NCBI GenBank assembly: GCA_029259775.1
Contig: JAJDEN010000032.1
Span: forward strand, 1 to 64,000
Direction: 5' to 3'
Source: Planctomycetota bacterium
GTDB taxonomy: Bacteria > Planctomycetota > PLA2 > JAEUHO01
DNA: 64,000 bases
Within the stretch, counting starts at the first letter, position 1. Every line of letters starts with the position of its first letter. Below, in pieces: positions 1-7,918 of this stretch. A program made the position numbers and the translations under genes. Under the pieces are notes generated by a model. The model worked only from the letters and a program-made list of their open reading frames with translations. It did not search any database and was not told the origin of the DNA.

Positions 1-110
1 CGTTCGACGGGCGCGTTTCCGCAGGCGCGAAGTTCTGGCCTTTGCGGGCGGTGCTTCGCTGCCGCGTCGATCGCGGCTCTCTGAGCGCCCAAACGGCGCA
101 AGCGGAAGAG

Positions 111-186
111 TGGCTCCCCGAGTAGGACTCGAACCTACGACCCATTGATTAACAGTCAATTGCTCTACCAACTGAGCTATCGGGGA
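111..186 (-). tRNA. tRNA-Asn (anticodon GTT), CCA encoded
   Basis: The minus strand folds as a full cloverleaf of 76 nt. The acceptor stem starts TCCCCGA and is closed by its complement. The D arm is GCTCAGTTGGTAGAGC, the anticodon loop is CTGTTAA with anticodon GTT, and the T arm contains GGTTCGAGTCC. The discriminator G is followed by an encoded CCA (plus-strand positions 111-113). It lies downstream of the gap-rpe-accD run and may be transcribed from its own promoter. Confidence 0.97.
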
Positions 187-366
187 GTGTGAATGCCGGG
201 CGGAGGATAGCAGCGGCCTCGCCCCCAGCCACAATTGCCTCACGGAACCCCAGGCGAGAGAAATGAACCTCCTGTTCGCCTGCACCGGCAGCCGCAGGCG
301 AAGAGCTGCACCCAGACGACGCGCGTCGCTCGCGAGGATGCGCGCAGCCAGGCCCGCCCGGCGGAC

Positions 367-882
367 CTAGCGGCCCTTGCGCGCCTTGCGGCCCTTGGGT
401 TCGAGCGAGAGCGCCACGACGATGTGCTCGCCGATCGTCGGGATCTCGAACTCGCCCGAGACCTCCTTGAAGCCGTTCTTCTTGTAGAAGCCCAAGTTCT
501 GCGTGCGGGCATTGCCCCAGGCCTCGGCCATCGCGTTCTCGCGGCCGTACTCGAGGATCTTCGCCACGATCCCCGCGCCGACGCCCTTGCCGCGCCACGC
601 GTCGTCGACCGTCAGCCCCCGCAGGCGCAGACCCGGCTGGCCGAACGGCGGCTGGCCCGCGACGCGGTTCTCCGTGTGCAGCGTACCCGTCCCAATGATG
701 TTGCCGTCCGCGTCCCGCGCGGCGAAGTGGTGGCAGGTGTCTCAGGTGTCGCTCGCGTACTCGACAGCGTCCTCCGGCTGATCCGGACGCAGGTACTTGT
801 GGCGCAGCGGACGGACGACGTCCGCGTCGACCTCGTCGATCGTGAAGGTGGGCGCAGGTTCGTTGGCGGCTTCGTCGCTCAT
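367..882 (-). pseudogene. GNAT N-acetyltransferase interrupted by an in-frame TGA
   Basis: Read through one stop, this frame gives a complete GNAT protein of about 171 codons. The N-terminal part contains RPLRHKYLRP, and the C-terminal part carries the acetyl-CoA loop region (WRGKGVGAG) and the family-typical FYKKNGF. Codon 47 is TGA (plus-strand 742-744), and both sides stay in the same frame. TGA is an ordinary stop elsewhere here (for example purN), so I read this as a nonsense-interrupted gene or a sequencing error rather than recoding. The stop sits in a 9-bp-period duplication (GACACCTG twice, 734-750). The ATG lies 2 bases after the accD stop, so the gene was translationally coupled to accD. 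Confidence 0.75.
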
Positions 883-884
883 GG

Positions 885-1745
885 CTAGGGCGTCGCCTCG
901 GCTGCCGTCTCACCCGTGGTCGCTGCTGCGGGCATCGGCGCGAGATACTCAAGCAGGGTCACGAGCTCCTTGCGCAGATCCTTGCGATTGACGATGCGGT
1001 CCACGTAGCCCTTGTCGAGCAGGAACTCCGCACGCTGGAAGCCCTCAGGCAGTGTGGCCTTGATCGCGTTCTGGATCACGCGCGGGCCGGCGAAGCCGAT
1101 GAGCGCGCCCGGCTCGGCCAGGGTGACGTCACCTTGGGCGGCGAAGGAGGCACTGACGCCCCCCGTGCACGGGTCCGCGAGCAGGACGATGTAGGGCAGG
1201 TTCGCGTCGCGCAGGCGCGCGATCGTGGCGCTCGTCTTGGCCATCTGCATGAGCGACAGGGCGCCCTCCTGCATGCGGGCACCACCCGACGTCGCGATCA
1301 GGATGAACGGGACCTTGCGCTCGTAGGCGTCATCGGCGGCCAGCGCCACGCGCTCCCCCACCACGACACCCATCGAACCGCCGCGGAAGCTGAAGTCCAT
1401 CGCGGCGAACGTGATCGGGTGGCCGTCGATCGTGCCGCGGCCGGCCGTGCAGGCCTCGCTCACGCCGGACTTCACCGCGGTTTTCTTGAGCTTGTCCTCG
1501 TAGGAGTGCTCGTCCTTGAAGCGCAGCAGGTCGCGCGGCGTGAGGCCCTCGCCGATCGACTCGAAGCTGCCCTCGTCCAGGAGCTGCTTGACCCGCGTCG
1601 GTCCGTTCACCTTCATGTGGTGATCGCACTCGGGGCAGCAGTTCCGTCGTTCCTCGACCGTCTTGGTGAAGGCCATCTTCCCGCAGGCGGGACACTTCAT
1701 CCAAAGCCCGATCGGGATCTCTTTCTTCTTGCGGAAGAACGCCAT
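885..1745 (-). CDS. accD: acetyl-CoA carboxylase carboxyltransferase subunit beta
   Basis: This is the beta half of the carboxyltransferase that moves the carboxyl group from carboxybiotin to acetyl-CoA to give malonyl-CoA for fatty acid synthesis. The 286-aa length is normal. The N-terminal zinc ribbon is visible as C18-x2-C21 and C37-x2-C40. The crotonase-like core contains the glycine-rich ATSGGARMQEG and ADPCTGGVSASFA segments that form the acyl-CoA oxyanion pocket. AAGGGAG precedes the ATG. It follows rpe by 30 bases and is followed 2 bases later by the interrupted acetyltransferase, so gap, rpe and accD look like one transcription unit. accA is not in the window. Confidence 0.96.
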   Translation of the reverse strand: MAFFRKKKEIPIGLWMKCPACGKMAFTKTVEERRNCCPECDHHMKVNGPTRVKQLLDEGSFESIGEGLTPRDLLRFKDEHSYEDKLKKTAVKSGVSEACTAGRGTIDGHPITFAAMDFSFRGGSMGVVVGERVALAADDAYERKVPFILIATSGGARMQEGALSLMQMAKTSATIARLRDANLPYIVLLADPCTGGVSASFAAQGDVTLAEPGALIGFAGPRVIQNAIKATLPEGFQRAEFLLDKGYVDRIVNRKDLRKELVTLLEYLAPMPAAATTGETAAEATP

Positions 1746-1775
1746 GCAGGGCTCCCTTGGGGACAGCCCTAGAGG

Positions 1776-2423
1776 TTACGCGGCACTCCCGCGTAGCGCA
1801 CGAATCGCAGCCGCCCGGTCCTCACGTCCGAAGACGGCGGTGCCCGCGACCATGACGTCGACGCCCGCCGCAATCGCCAAGGGGGCGGTTTCTTCGGCGA
1901 TGCCGCCATCGATCGAGATCTCACCCTCGTAGCCCAGGGCCCGGAGGGCCGGCACCTTGTCGAGGACGTCCGCGATGAAGGACTGCCCGCCGAAGCCGGG
2001 GAAGACCGACATGATCAAGACCAGCCCCACGTCCGCGAGGTAGGGCTCGGCCCTCTCGACGGGCGTATCCGGGTTGAGGACGATGCCCGGGCGGGCCCCG
2101 GCATCCTGGATGATCTTGAGAGCGGCCGCGATGTCGTCCGGTGCCTCGACGTGGATCGAGACCCAGTCCGCCCCCGCCTTTACGAAGCTCTCCACGTACT
2201 TCGTAGGCTCCGTGATCATCAAGTGGCAGTCGAGCACGGCGTCCGTCGCCCGGCGGAGGCTCTTCACCACCGGCGGGCCGAAGGTGATGTTGGGGACGAA
2301 GTGGCCGTCCATCACGTCCAGATGCAGCAGATCCGCCCCGCCCTCGAGGACGTCACGCACCTCGGCGTCGAGGTTGGCGAAGTCGGCCGAGAGGATGGAC
2401 GGGGCGATCTTGACGTCGGGCAC
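1776..2423 (-). CDS. rpe: ribulose-phosphate 3-epimerase
   Basis: The protein interconverts ribulose 5-phosphate and xylulose 5-phosphate in the pentose phosphate pathway. It is a 215-aa TIM barrel of standard length. Family signatures are APSILSADF at the N-terminus, HLDVMDGHFVPN (metal-binding His and catalytic Asp), the SVFPGFGGQ phosphate-loop segment and DGGI with the second catalytic Asp. The start is GTG with AGGAGA upstream. It lies 54 bases downstream of gap on the same strand, which places two central carbon enzymes in one unit. Confidence 0.96.
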   Translation of the reverse strand: MPDVKIAPSILSADFANLDAEVRDVLEGGADLLHLDVMDGHFVPNITFGPPVVKSLRRATDAVLDCHLMITEPTKYVESFVKAGADWVSIHVEAPDDIAAALKIIQDAGARPGIVLNPDTPVERAEPYLADVGLVLIMSVFPGFGGQSFIADVLDKVPALRALGYEGEISIDGGIAEETAPLAIAAGVDVMVAGTAVFGREDRAAAIRALRGSAA

Positions 2424-2477
2424 GCGCGCTTCTCCTGCGGGGGCTGACAGCCTAGGCGGGATGACCCCCGGCCGCCG

Positions 2478-3491
2478 CTACACGGTCTGAGGGACGCCTG
2501 CCATACGAGCGAGCATGTCCACACAGCGCGACGAGTAGCCCCACTCGTTGTCGTACCAGGCGCAGACCTTGACCGTCTGGCCCATGGCCATGGTCAGCGG
2601 CGCGTCGAAGATGTTGCTGGCCGGGTCGCCGATGATGTCCGAGGACACGATCGGATCGGTGTTGTAGCGGATGATGCCCTTCATCGGGCCGTCCGCCGCC
2701 GCCTTCATGGCCGCGTTGACCTCCTCGACGGTCACCTCGCGCGAGAGCCGCGCGGTGAGGTCCACCATCGAGCCGTCCGGCACGGGTACGCGCACCGCGA
2801 AGCCATCGAGCTTGCCGGCCATCTCGGGCATGACCTTGCCGACCGCGCGGGCTGCGCCCGTCGTCGTCGGGATGATGTTCACGGCCGCGGTGCGCGCGCG
2901 ACGCAGGTCCGAGTGCTCGAGGTCGAGGATGCGCTGGTCGTTCGTGTAGCCGTGGATGGTGTTCATCAGGCCGTGCTCGATGCCGAAGGCCTCATGCAGC
3001 ACCTTGGCCATCGGCGCGAGGCAGTTCGTCGTGCAGGACGCGTTGCTCACGAGCTTGTGCTCGGGCTTCAGCTGGTCGTCGTTCACGCCCAGCACGATGA
3101 GGGCATCGATCTCGTCCTTCGGCGGCACGGTCAGGAGGACCTTCGACGCGCCGGCCTGGATGTGCTTCTCGAGCAGCTCGCGTGTGCGGAACACGCCGGT
3201 CGCCTCGACGACCATCGGCTCGCCCATCGCACGCCAGGGCAGGTTGGCCGGGTCGCGCTCGCTGAGCACGGGCACGCTCCAGCCCTCGACCTCGATCTTG
3301 CCCTCGACCAACGCGATCTCGCCGTCGAAGCGGCCGTGCGTGCTGTCGTACTTCAGCAGATGCGCCAGCGCCTCGGGCTTGCCGAGATCGTTGATGGCCA
3401 CGACCTCGAACTGGTCGCGCTTGCTGTGCAAGATGCGGAAGACCTGGCGGCCGATGCGGCCGAACCCGTTGATGGCGACGGGAATCGTCAT
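2478..3491 (-). CDS. gap: glyceraldehyde-3-phosphate dehydrogenase, type I
   Basis: This is a glycolytic NAD-dependent dehydrogenase of 337 aa. It has the N-terminal Rossmann motif NGFGRIGR, Asp35 in INDLG (the position that favours NAD over NADP) and the catalytic Cys153 in SNASCTTNCLAP. The C-terminus includes the conserved WYDNEWGYS. I chose the ATG at 3491 because GGAG sits 9 bases upstream; a TTG five codons earlier overlaps that ribosome binding site. It is the first gene of the gap-rpe-accD run. Confidence 0.97.
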   Translation of the reverse strand: MTIPVAINGFGRIGRQVFRILHSKRDQFEVVAINDLGKPEALAHLLKYDSTHGRFDGEIALVEGKIEVEGWSVPVLSERDPANLPWRAMGEPMVVEATGVFRTRELLEKHIQAGASKVLLTVPPKDEIDALIVLGVNDDQLKPEHKLVSNASCTTNCLAPMAKVLHEAFGIEHGLMNTIHGYTNDQRILDLEHSDLRRARTAAVNIIPTTTGAARAVGKVMPEMAGKLDGFAVRVPVPDGSMVDLTARLSREVTVEEVNAAMKAAADGPMKGIIRYNTDPIVSSDIIGDPASNIFDAPLTMAMGQTVKVCAWYDNEWGYSSRCVDMLARMAGVPQTV

Positions 3492-3610
3492 GGTGAGAAA
3501 CTCCAAGGGGCGGGCCGATTTGGCTCGAGCGCGCGGGGTCGTCGGAGTCTAGCGCGCGGGCAATTCGGTCGCGGAGTTGATTCCATACCTACGGGCGGGA
3601 GGATGGTGGT

Positions 3611-4981
3611 GTGCCGACGATGCTCCACAGCGATCTGGCCGCCCGGACGGCGGCCACCTGCCGCGCCGCGCTCGGCCTGCGTCCGCGCGACCGCGTGCTC
3701 GTGGCGGTCAGTGGTGGTGCCGACAGCGGCGCGCTGGCGTCCCTGCTGGCCGCAGGCCGCGCCCACGACCTACGACTGGACCTGGTGCTGTGCCACGTCG
3801 ATCACGGCTGGCGGGGCGCGGAGGAGGCCGGAGCCGATCGGGAAGTCGTGGAGCGGCTCGCCGCGTCGCTGCGCCTGCCGCTCGCGTTGGCCGGCCCCCC
3901 GCCCACGGACACGCCGCGCACCGAGGACGCCGCGCGCCGCCATCGCTACAGCGCGCTGGCGCGCCTGGCCGAGGCGCACCGCTGCACGTACGTCGCCACG
4001 GGCCACCACGCCGGCGATCAGGCCGAGACCTTCCTCCTGCGCCTGCTGCGCGGCTCGGGGTTGCGCGGGCTCACCGGGATCCCTGCGCGACGCTCGTTGG
4101 CGCCCGGCCTCACCGTCGTGCGGCCCCTGCTCGAGATCGAGCCGCCGGCGCTGCGGCGCTACCTGCTGGAGCACGGCCTGCCCTGGCGCGACGACCCGAC
4201 GAACCAGGATCTCTCCATCGCCCGCAACGCGGTGCGCGCCCGCCTCGCCCGCCGCGAGGCCCGCGGCCATGCGTCGACCCTCGTAGCCCTGGCCGCCCGC
4301 CTCCGCCGGCGCCTGCGGCAGCGCGCGCGTCGCATCCAGAGCGTGGCCGCGTCCCGCTTCGTGCATCACGAGCGCGCCGGAGCCGTCTCGATGCCGCGTG
4401 CAGCGCTCGCGACACTCCACGGCGAGGATCTCGCGCTCGCGCTCCGTGCCGCGGGCGCGCACCTTCGTGCCGAGGACGCCGGCCCTTGGTTTGTCCGGCG
4501 GCACGTGGCCCTTCTCGAGAAGCTCCTCGTGACGGACGGCGATCTGGATCTGCCGCGGGGGCTGTTCCTGCACGTCGCCGGCAAGACGGCCTGGTTGGCG
4601 CGCCGACGATCACCGCTGCCGCCCCGGCCCGCGCTCCTCCGCCAGGATGTGGCGCGAGAGTACTTCGACCTCGACGCGTGGATCGTGCACAGTGCGCCGG
4701 ATCGCGTGGCGCTGGATGCTGACGTCCTCGGCCCAGGCGCGACGCTGCACCCCCTCAGCGCGGACGATGCCTTCACGCCCTTCGGCTCACGGGCCGGTGG
4801 GCGCAAGCCCGTGGCCGACTGGCTCGCACGCAGCGGCATGCCCGGGTTCGTCCGGCGCGCCCAGCTCGTCGTGCGCGGTCAGGAGGGCGTGGCGTGGGTC
4901 GTCGGGCTGCGACCGGACGCGGGGCACGTCATCGGTCCGTCGACCCAGACGGTGGCGCTGCTCTCCCTGGAGAACCTCTAG
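3611..4981 (+). CDS. tilS: tRNA(Ile)-lysidine synthase
   Basis: The enzyme attaches lysine to C34 of the CAU-anticodon tRNA-Ile so that it reads AUA. The 456-aa protein has the PP-loop ATP motif SGGADS at residues 34-39, the HVDHGWRG segment, and ATGHHAGDQAETFLLRLLRG, all typical of the N-type ATP pyrophosphatase core. The TilS C-terminal substrate-binding region follows (PVADWLARSGMP near the end). The GTG start has GGGAGGATG upstream; ATG at 3620 is the alternative. It converges with tatA, and both stop codons lie in a 17-bp tandem duplication. Confidence 0.93.
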   Translation: MPTMLHSDLAARTAATCRAALGLRPRDRVLVAVSGGADSGALASLLAAGRAHDLRLDLVLCHVDHGWRGAEEAGADREVVERLAASLRLPLALAGPPPTDTPRTEDAARRHRYSALARLAEAHRCTYVATGHHAGDQAETFLLRLLRGSGLRGLTGIPARRSLAPGLTVVRPLLEIEPPALRRYLLEHGLPWRDDPTNQDLSIARNAVRARLARREARGHASTLVALAARLRRRLRQRARRIQSVAASRFVHHERAGAVSMPRAALATLHGEDLALALRAAGAHLRAEDAGPWFVRRHVALLEKLLVTDGDLDLPRGLFLHVAGKTAWLARRRSPLPPRPALLRQDVAREYFDLDAWIVHSAPDRVALDADVLGPGATLHPLSADDAFTPFGSRAGGRKPVADWLARSGMPGFVRRAQLVVRGQEGVAWVVGLRPDAGHVIGPSTQTVALLSLENL

Positions 4982-5011
4982 CCGGCAGACTCGTCTAGCC
5001 AGCAGACTCGT
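4978..5011. repeat. 17-bp tandem duplication spanning the tilS and tatA stop codons
   Basis: CTAGCC(G/A)GCAGACTCGT occurs twice in tandem at 4978-4994 and 4995-5011 with one mismatch. The first copy carries the TAG that ends tilS on the plus strand. The second carries, on the minus strand, the TAG that ends tatA. A duplication of the end of one gene appears to have become the end of the other. Confidence 0.9.
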
Positions 5012-5267
5012 CGGCGTGCTCTTTCTGATCGGGAGCCTTGCGCGCGTACGGGTCCTTCTTCTCGCTCTTCTCGGTCTTCTCGCTGCTGGCGTCCCCGTCG
5101 TCGACGGGCTCGGCGAGGCCCTTCTTGAAGGAGCTGATGCCCTGGCCCAGGCTGCGCGCCACACCGGGGAGCCTGCGGCCGAAGAGCAGCAGGATGATGA
5201 ACAGGACGATGAGCCATTCCCAGCCGCCAGGCAGGCCGGCAAGGATGGTCGAGGCATTGAAGGTCAT
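4995..5267 (-). CDS. tatA: Sec-independent (twin-arginine) translocase protein TatA/E
   Basis: This is a pore-forming component of the Tat export system for folded proteins. The 90-aa protein has the expected design: a short periplasmic N-terminus, one membrane helix (WLIVLFIILLLF), the hinge-Gly FGRRLPG, an amphipathic helix (ARSLGQGISSFKKGL) and a charged Lys/Glu-rich tail. The start has GGAG 6 bases upstream. It stands alone here, without tatB or tatC. It converges with tilS with 13 bases between stop codons. Confidence 0.92.
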   Translation of the reverse strand: MTFNASTILAGLPGGWEWLIVLFIILLLFGRRLPGVARSLGQGISSFKKGLAEPVDDGDASSEKTEKSEKKDPYARKAPDQKEHADESAG

Positions 5268-5427
5268 GTCAGGCTCCGGCGACGGGTGTCACGTCGTGCA
5301 GTGTACTGCTACCCGGTGGATTGCCATGCGATCCGCCTCAGTTGGGCACACACCTCGCCCCAGGCCCCCCGCACTGCGGGTGATCGAGAGGAGGCGAAGG
5401 CGACCGAGAAGGCCGTCTACTTCGGGA

Positions 5428-5523
5428 TGGCAGCGACGATCCCTGCCATGCCGTCAGGCTGGCAGCGACGAACCCTGCCATGCCGTCAAGGCGCCCGCCG
5501 TTACTTCGGAATGGCAGCGACGA
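5428..5523. repeat. 32-bp tandem repeat plus a third partial copy at the end of the propeller gene
   Basis: Two adjacent 32-bp units start at 5428 and 5460 (TGGCAGCGACGA...CATGCCGTCA) and differ at about two positions. The first 12 bases recur at 5512-5523, inside the 3' end of the propeller gene. On the minus strand, the distal copy still reads IVAAIPK followed by TAG, identical to the last residues of the gene. The repeat is therefore a duplicated gene end. Confidence 0.85.
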
Positions 5524-6754
5524 TATTGCCGTCGGCCGTGACGCAGAAGAGCTCGCCGTTGCCGTTGTTCGACGGGATGAGGTCGAACATGCCGAGGTTG
5601 AGCGAGCCGGTGACCTCGTAGCCCTTGGAGGCGTCGCGGATGGTCACGCGGCGCTCGCCGTTGGAGGTGAGGAGGTACTTGCCGTTGCGGCAGATCGGGC
5701 GCTCGCCCTTCTTGCAGGTGAAGAGCTTCTTGCCCGACCGCAGGTCGAAGCAGTGCGTGCCCTTCGAGTTGCGAACCATCGTGATGCCGACATACGTGCG
5801 GACCTCGATGGGCGCGGCGCCCTCGACGCCGGTCGACTGCTTCGTGACCTTGTGGCTGCCGAAGACCCAGGGGGTCTCGCGAATCGGCTCGTCGAGGCCG
5901 GCCAACCAGTTGGTCTTGCCGTCGAAGATGTTCAGGTTGTAGAAGACGCCGTCTTGCGTACCGACGAGCACGTGCTCGGGCGTCACCGCGGTCGAGCCGC
6001 GGATGCCGCCACCGAGGGCGCGCGTCCAGTTGGGCGACTTCGGCGCGGTCGCGCCGGCAGCCATGGCCGTCACCTGGCCGTTGTCCGAACCGACGACGAG
6101 GATGTCGCCACCCGGATCGAGCGTCGGGCTGCCCCAGAGCATGCCGCTGCTGCGGTAGCCCCAACCGGAACGGCCGCTGACCAGGTTCACGGTCTCGAGC
6201 GTCTTGTTGTTGCGCGGGCTGCCGAGCGAGCCGACGAACATCAGCGCGTGGTTGGCGCTGATGCCGGAGGACGTCGTGTAGGGCAGGCGCACGGGGAAGC
6301 GGGAGCCGACGCTGCCGCTGCGCTTGCTGATGGCCATCGCCCAGTGCGCGCCCTTCGCGTCCTTCATCAGGAACACGTAGTCGTTCGCGCCTTCGGCGGG
6401 CGCCTGCGCCAGCGGGTACTTGAGGTTGTTGACCCAGCGCGGCTCGAGGTTGCGGCGGTCGAGGCAGAAGACCTTGCCCGACGACGTGACGGCCAGCAGC
6501 TGCCGGCTCATCAGGTAGCACCCCTCGATGGCGACGGGGTTCTTCTTCGAGAGGTTGGCGCGGATGACGTTCGCCTTCCACGGCAGCTTCTCAAGCGCCT
6601 TCTCGCCATGCTGAGCGAGGGAGACGGCGCCGTCACCAGCCGCGTCCTCCACGCCCACGCCCGTGGTCATCACAGCGCCGGCCAAGAGGAACAGTCCGAT
6701 GGTCAGGATGCCGCTGGTGAAGCCAGAACGACGTGCCAAGTTGAAGCCTTGCAT
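5501..6754 (-). CDS. exported PQQ-type beta-propeller protein
   Basis: The 417-aa protein has an N-terminal hydrophobic signal or anchor (ILTIGLFLLAGAVM) followed by repeated propeller blades of the quinoprotein type, e.g. VFCLDRRNLEPRW, GDILVVGSDNGQVTAM and HCFDLRSGKKLFTC. No catalytic quinoprotein residues are obvious, so a binding or scaffold role outside the cytoplasm is likely. The ATG at 6754 is preceded by GGGAAGA at a good distance, and a near-consensus sigma70 promoter lies at 6977-7005. The 3' end is duplicated in the adjacent repeat. Confidence 0.8.
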   Translation of the reverse strand: MQGFNLARRSGFTSGILTIGLFLLAGAVMTTGVGVEDAAGDGAVSLAQHGEKALEKLPWKANVIRANLSKKNPVAIEGCYLMSRQLLAVTSSGKVFCLDRRNLEPRWVNNLKYPLAQAPAEGANDYVFLMKDAKGAHWAMAISKRSGSVGSRFPVRLPYTTSSGISANHALMFVGSLGSPRNNKTLETVNLVSGRSGWGYRSSGMLWGSPTLDPGGDILVVGSDNGQVTAMAAGATAPKSPNWTRALGGGIRGSTAVTPEHVLVGTQDGVFYNLNIFDGKTNWLAGLDEPIRETPWVFGSHKVTKQSTGVEGAAPIEVRTYVGITMVRNSKGTHCFDLRSGKKLFTCKKGERPICRNGKYLLTSNGERRVTIRDASKGYEVTGSLNLGMFDLIPSNNGNGELFCVTADGNIVAAIPK

Positions 6755-6976
6755 GCTCGTCTTCCCATACGCAGAAACGCCGGATGGACGGGCAGATCCC
6801 ATCCCCCGGTCGCAAACTCGCGCGCAATCATCGCCCGAGACAGGTCCCGGAGCCAGCGCAATGCTGCACCCTCTCGGATGCATCTCTTGGCGCTGCCTCA
6901 CGCGGATCCCGTCGCGCGACTCTGGTGTGGCACGTCGGTCCCTCCGGTGTCCCCCACGTGCCCGAGGAACGCTGGC

Positions 6977-7005
6977 CTTATAGGCCGCTGCACTCCGGGT
7001 GTCAA
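6977..7005 (-). promoter_or_regulatory. near-consensus sigma70 promoter of the propeller gene
   Basis: On the minus strand TTGACA (7000-7005) is followed after exactly 17 bases by TATAAG (6977-6982). This is a perfect -35 and a 5/6 match -10. Transcription would begin near 6970, leaving a leader of about 215 nt before the ATG at 6754. Confidence 0.75.
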
Positions 7006-7108
7006 GGTTCCCAGGCCGGCCCCCGCTCGCCAAAGTCCGTGCCAGCGAACGGGTTAGGGCGACGCTCCCGCGTCCGTGCCATTTGCCCAAGGGGGTTGCC
7101 CCGCGCGC

Positions 7109-7114
7109 TACGAT
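7109..7114 (+). promoter_or_regulatory. candidate leaderless -10 element of yggS
   Basis: TACGAT is separated by 6 bases (GCATGC) from the TTG at 7121. No Shine-Dalgarno site is seen before that TTG. The geometry matches the other TANNNT-N6-start sites in the window and places the transcription start at or near the start codon. Confidence 0.5.
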
Positions 7115-7120
7115 GCATGC

Positions 7121-7918
7121 TTGCACCACGCGAACGACGATCCCAGGACCCCGCTGCTCCGGGCCAACATCGCAGGGCTCGAGGCGCGCATCGAAGCGGC
7201 CCGCGGGCGCGGCGGCCACGCCGCGGACGCCGTCCAGCTCCTGGTCGTGACGAAGTCCCAGCCGGCATCGATCTTCGCCCCCCTGGCCGCCGCCGGCGTG
7301 ACCGACATCGGCGAAAACCGCATCCAAAGCGCCTCTGAGCGGCGTCCGCTGGCGCCGGGGGGCCTTCGCTGGCACGGCATTGGAAGCCTGCAACGGAACA
7401 AGGCGCGAACGGCGCTGGCCACCTTCGACGTGTTCCACGCGCTCGATGGCCTGCGGCTCGCCGAGCGACTCGAGTCCCTCCTGGCGGAGGGCGCGTCCAG
7501 CCGCGTGTGGCCCGTCTACCTCCAGGTGAACACCGCGGACGACCCCGACAAGGGCGGCGTCGCGCCCGACGAGGCGCTCTCCACGCTCGAGCGTCTCGCC
7601 GCCTGCCCTCACCTCCAGGTGCTCGGATTCATGACGATGGGCCGAAGGGCCGCGACGGATGCGGATCTCCGCGCGACTTTTTGTACCCTGCGGGAGATCC
7701 GGGACGAGGCCGTACGGCGTGGACGGGGATCCGTCCCGCCCTCCGGGCTCTCCATGGGTATGAGCGACGATTTCGAACTCGCCGTGGAAGAGGGTGCGAC
7801 CGTGGTCCGCGTCGGCCGAGCCGTCTTTCGTGACGTTGGTAAGCAAGCGACTTCCTTGACATCGACGCCGGACCCCCACGGTGACAACGTTGCGGAGCGC
7901 GACGGAGAGCAGACGTGA
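7121..7918 (+). CDS. YggS/PROSC-family PLP homeostasis protein
   Basis: Members bind pyridoxal 5'-phosphate without a known reaction and buffer its cellular pool. The protein is a fold-type III barrel with the cofactor Lys in LLVVTKSQP, the family motif IGENRIQ, WHGIGSLQRNK, and the C-terminal LSMGMSDDFELAVEEGATVVRVGRAVF. I prefer the TTG at 7121 (265 aa) because it begins close before the conserved helix (RANIAGLEARI) and has TACGAT 6 bases upstream; a GTG at 7076 would add 15 residues. The C-terminal tail of about 30 residues after the family core is unusual. Its stop overlaps the GTG of the kinase gene by 4 bases. Confidence 0.88.
   Translation: MHHANDDPRTPLLRANIAGLEARIEAARGRGGHAADAVQLLVVTKSQPASIFAPLAAAGVTDIGENRIQSASERRPLAPGGLRWHGIGSLQRNKARTALATFDVFHALDGLRLAERLESLLAEGASSRVWPVYLQVNTADDPDKGGVAPDEALSTLERLAACPHLQVLGFMTMGRRAATDADLRATFCTLREIRDEAVRRGRGSVPPSGLSMGMSDDFELAVEEGATVVRVGRAVFRDVGKQATSLTSTPDPHGDNVAERDGEQT

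Larger units (their letters stand above)
6755..7120. other. divergent intergenic region between the propeller gene and yggS
   Basis: This stretch holds the minus-strand sigma70 promoter at 6977-7005, the resulting leader of roughly 215 bases for the propeller gene, and a plus-strand TACGAT just before yggS. No open frame with family features is visible. GGCC-TTATA-GGCC around the -10 box forms a small palindrome. Confidence 0.7.

Noticed and set aside
700..760. Selenocysteine at the in-frame TGA of the GNAT gene
   Set aside because: No convincing SECIS stem-loop follows the TGA, GNAT enzymes have no catalytic Cys at this position, and the stop sits in a duplication scar.
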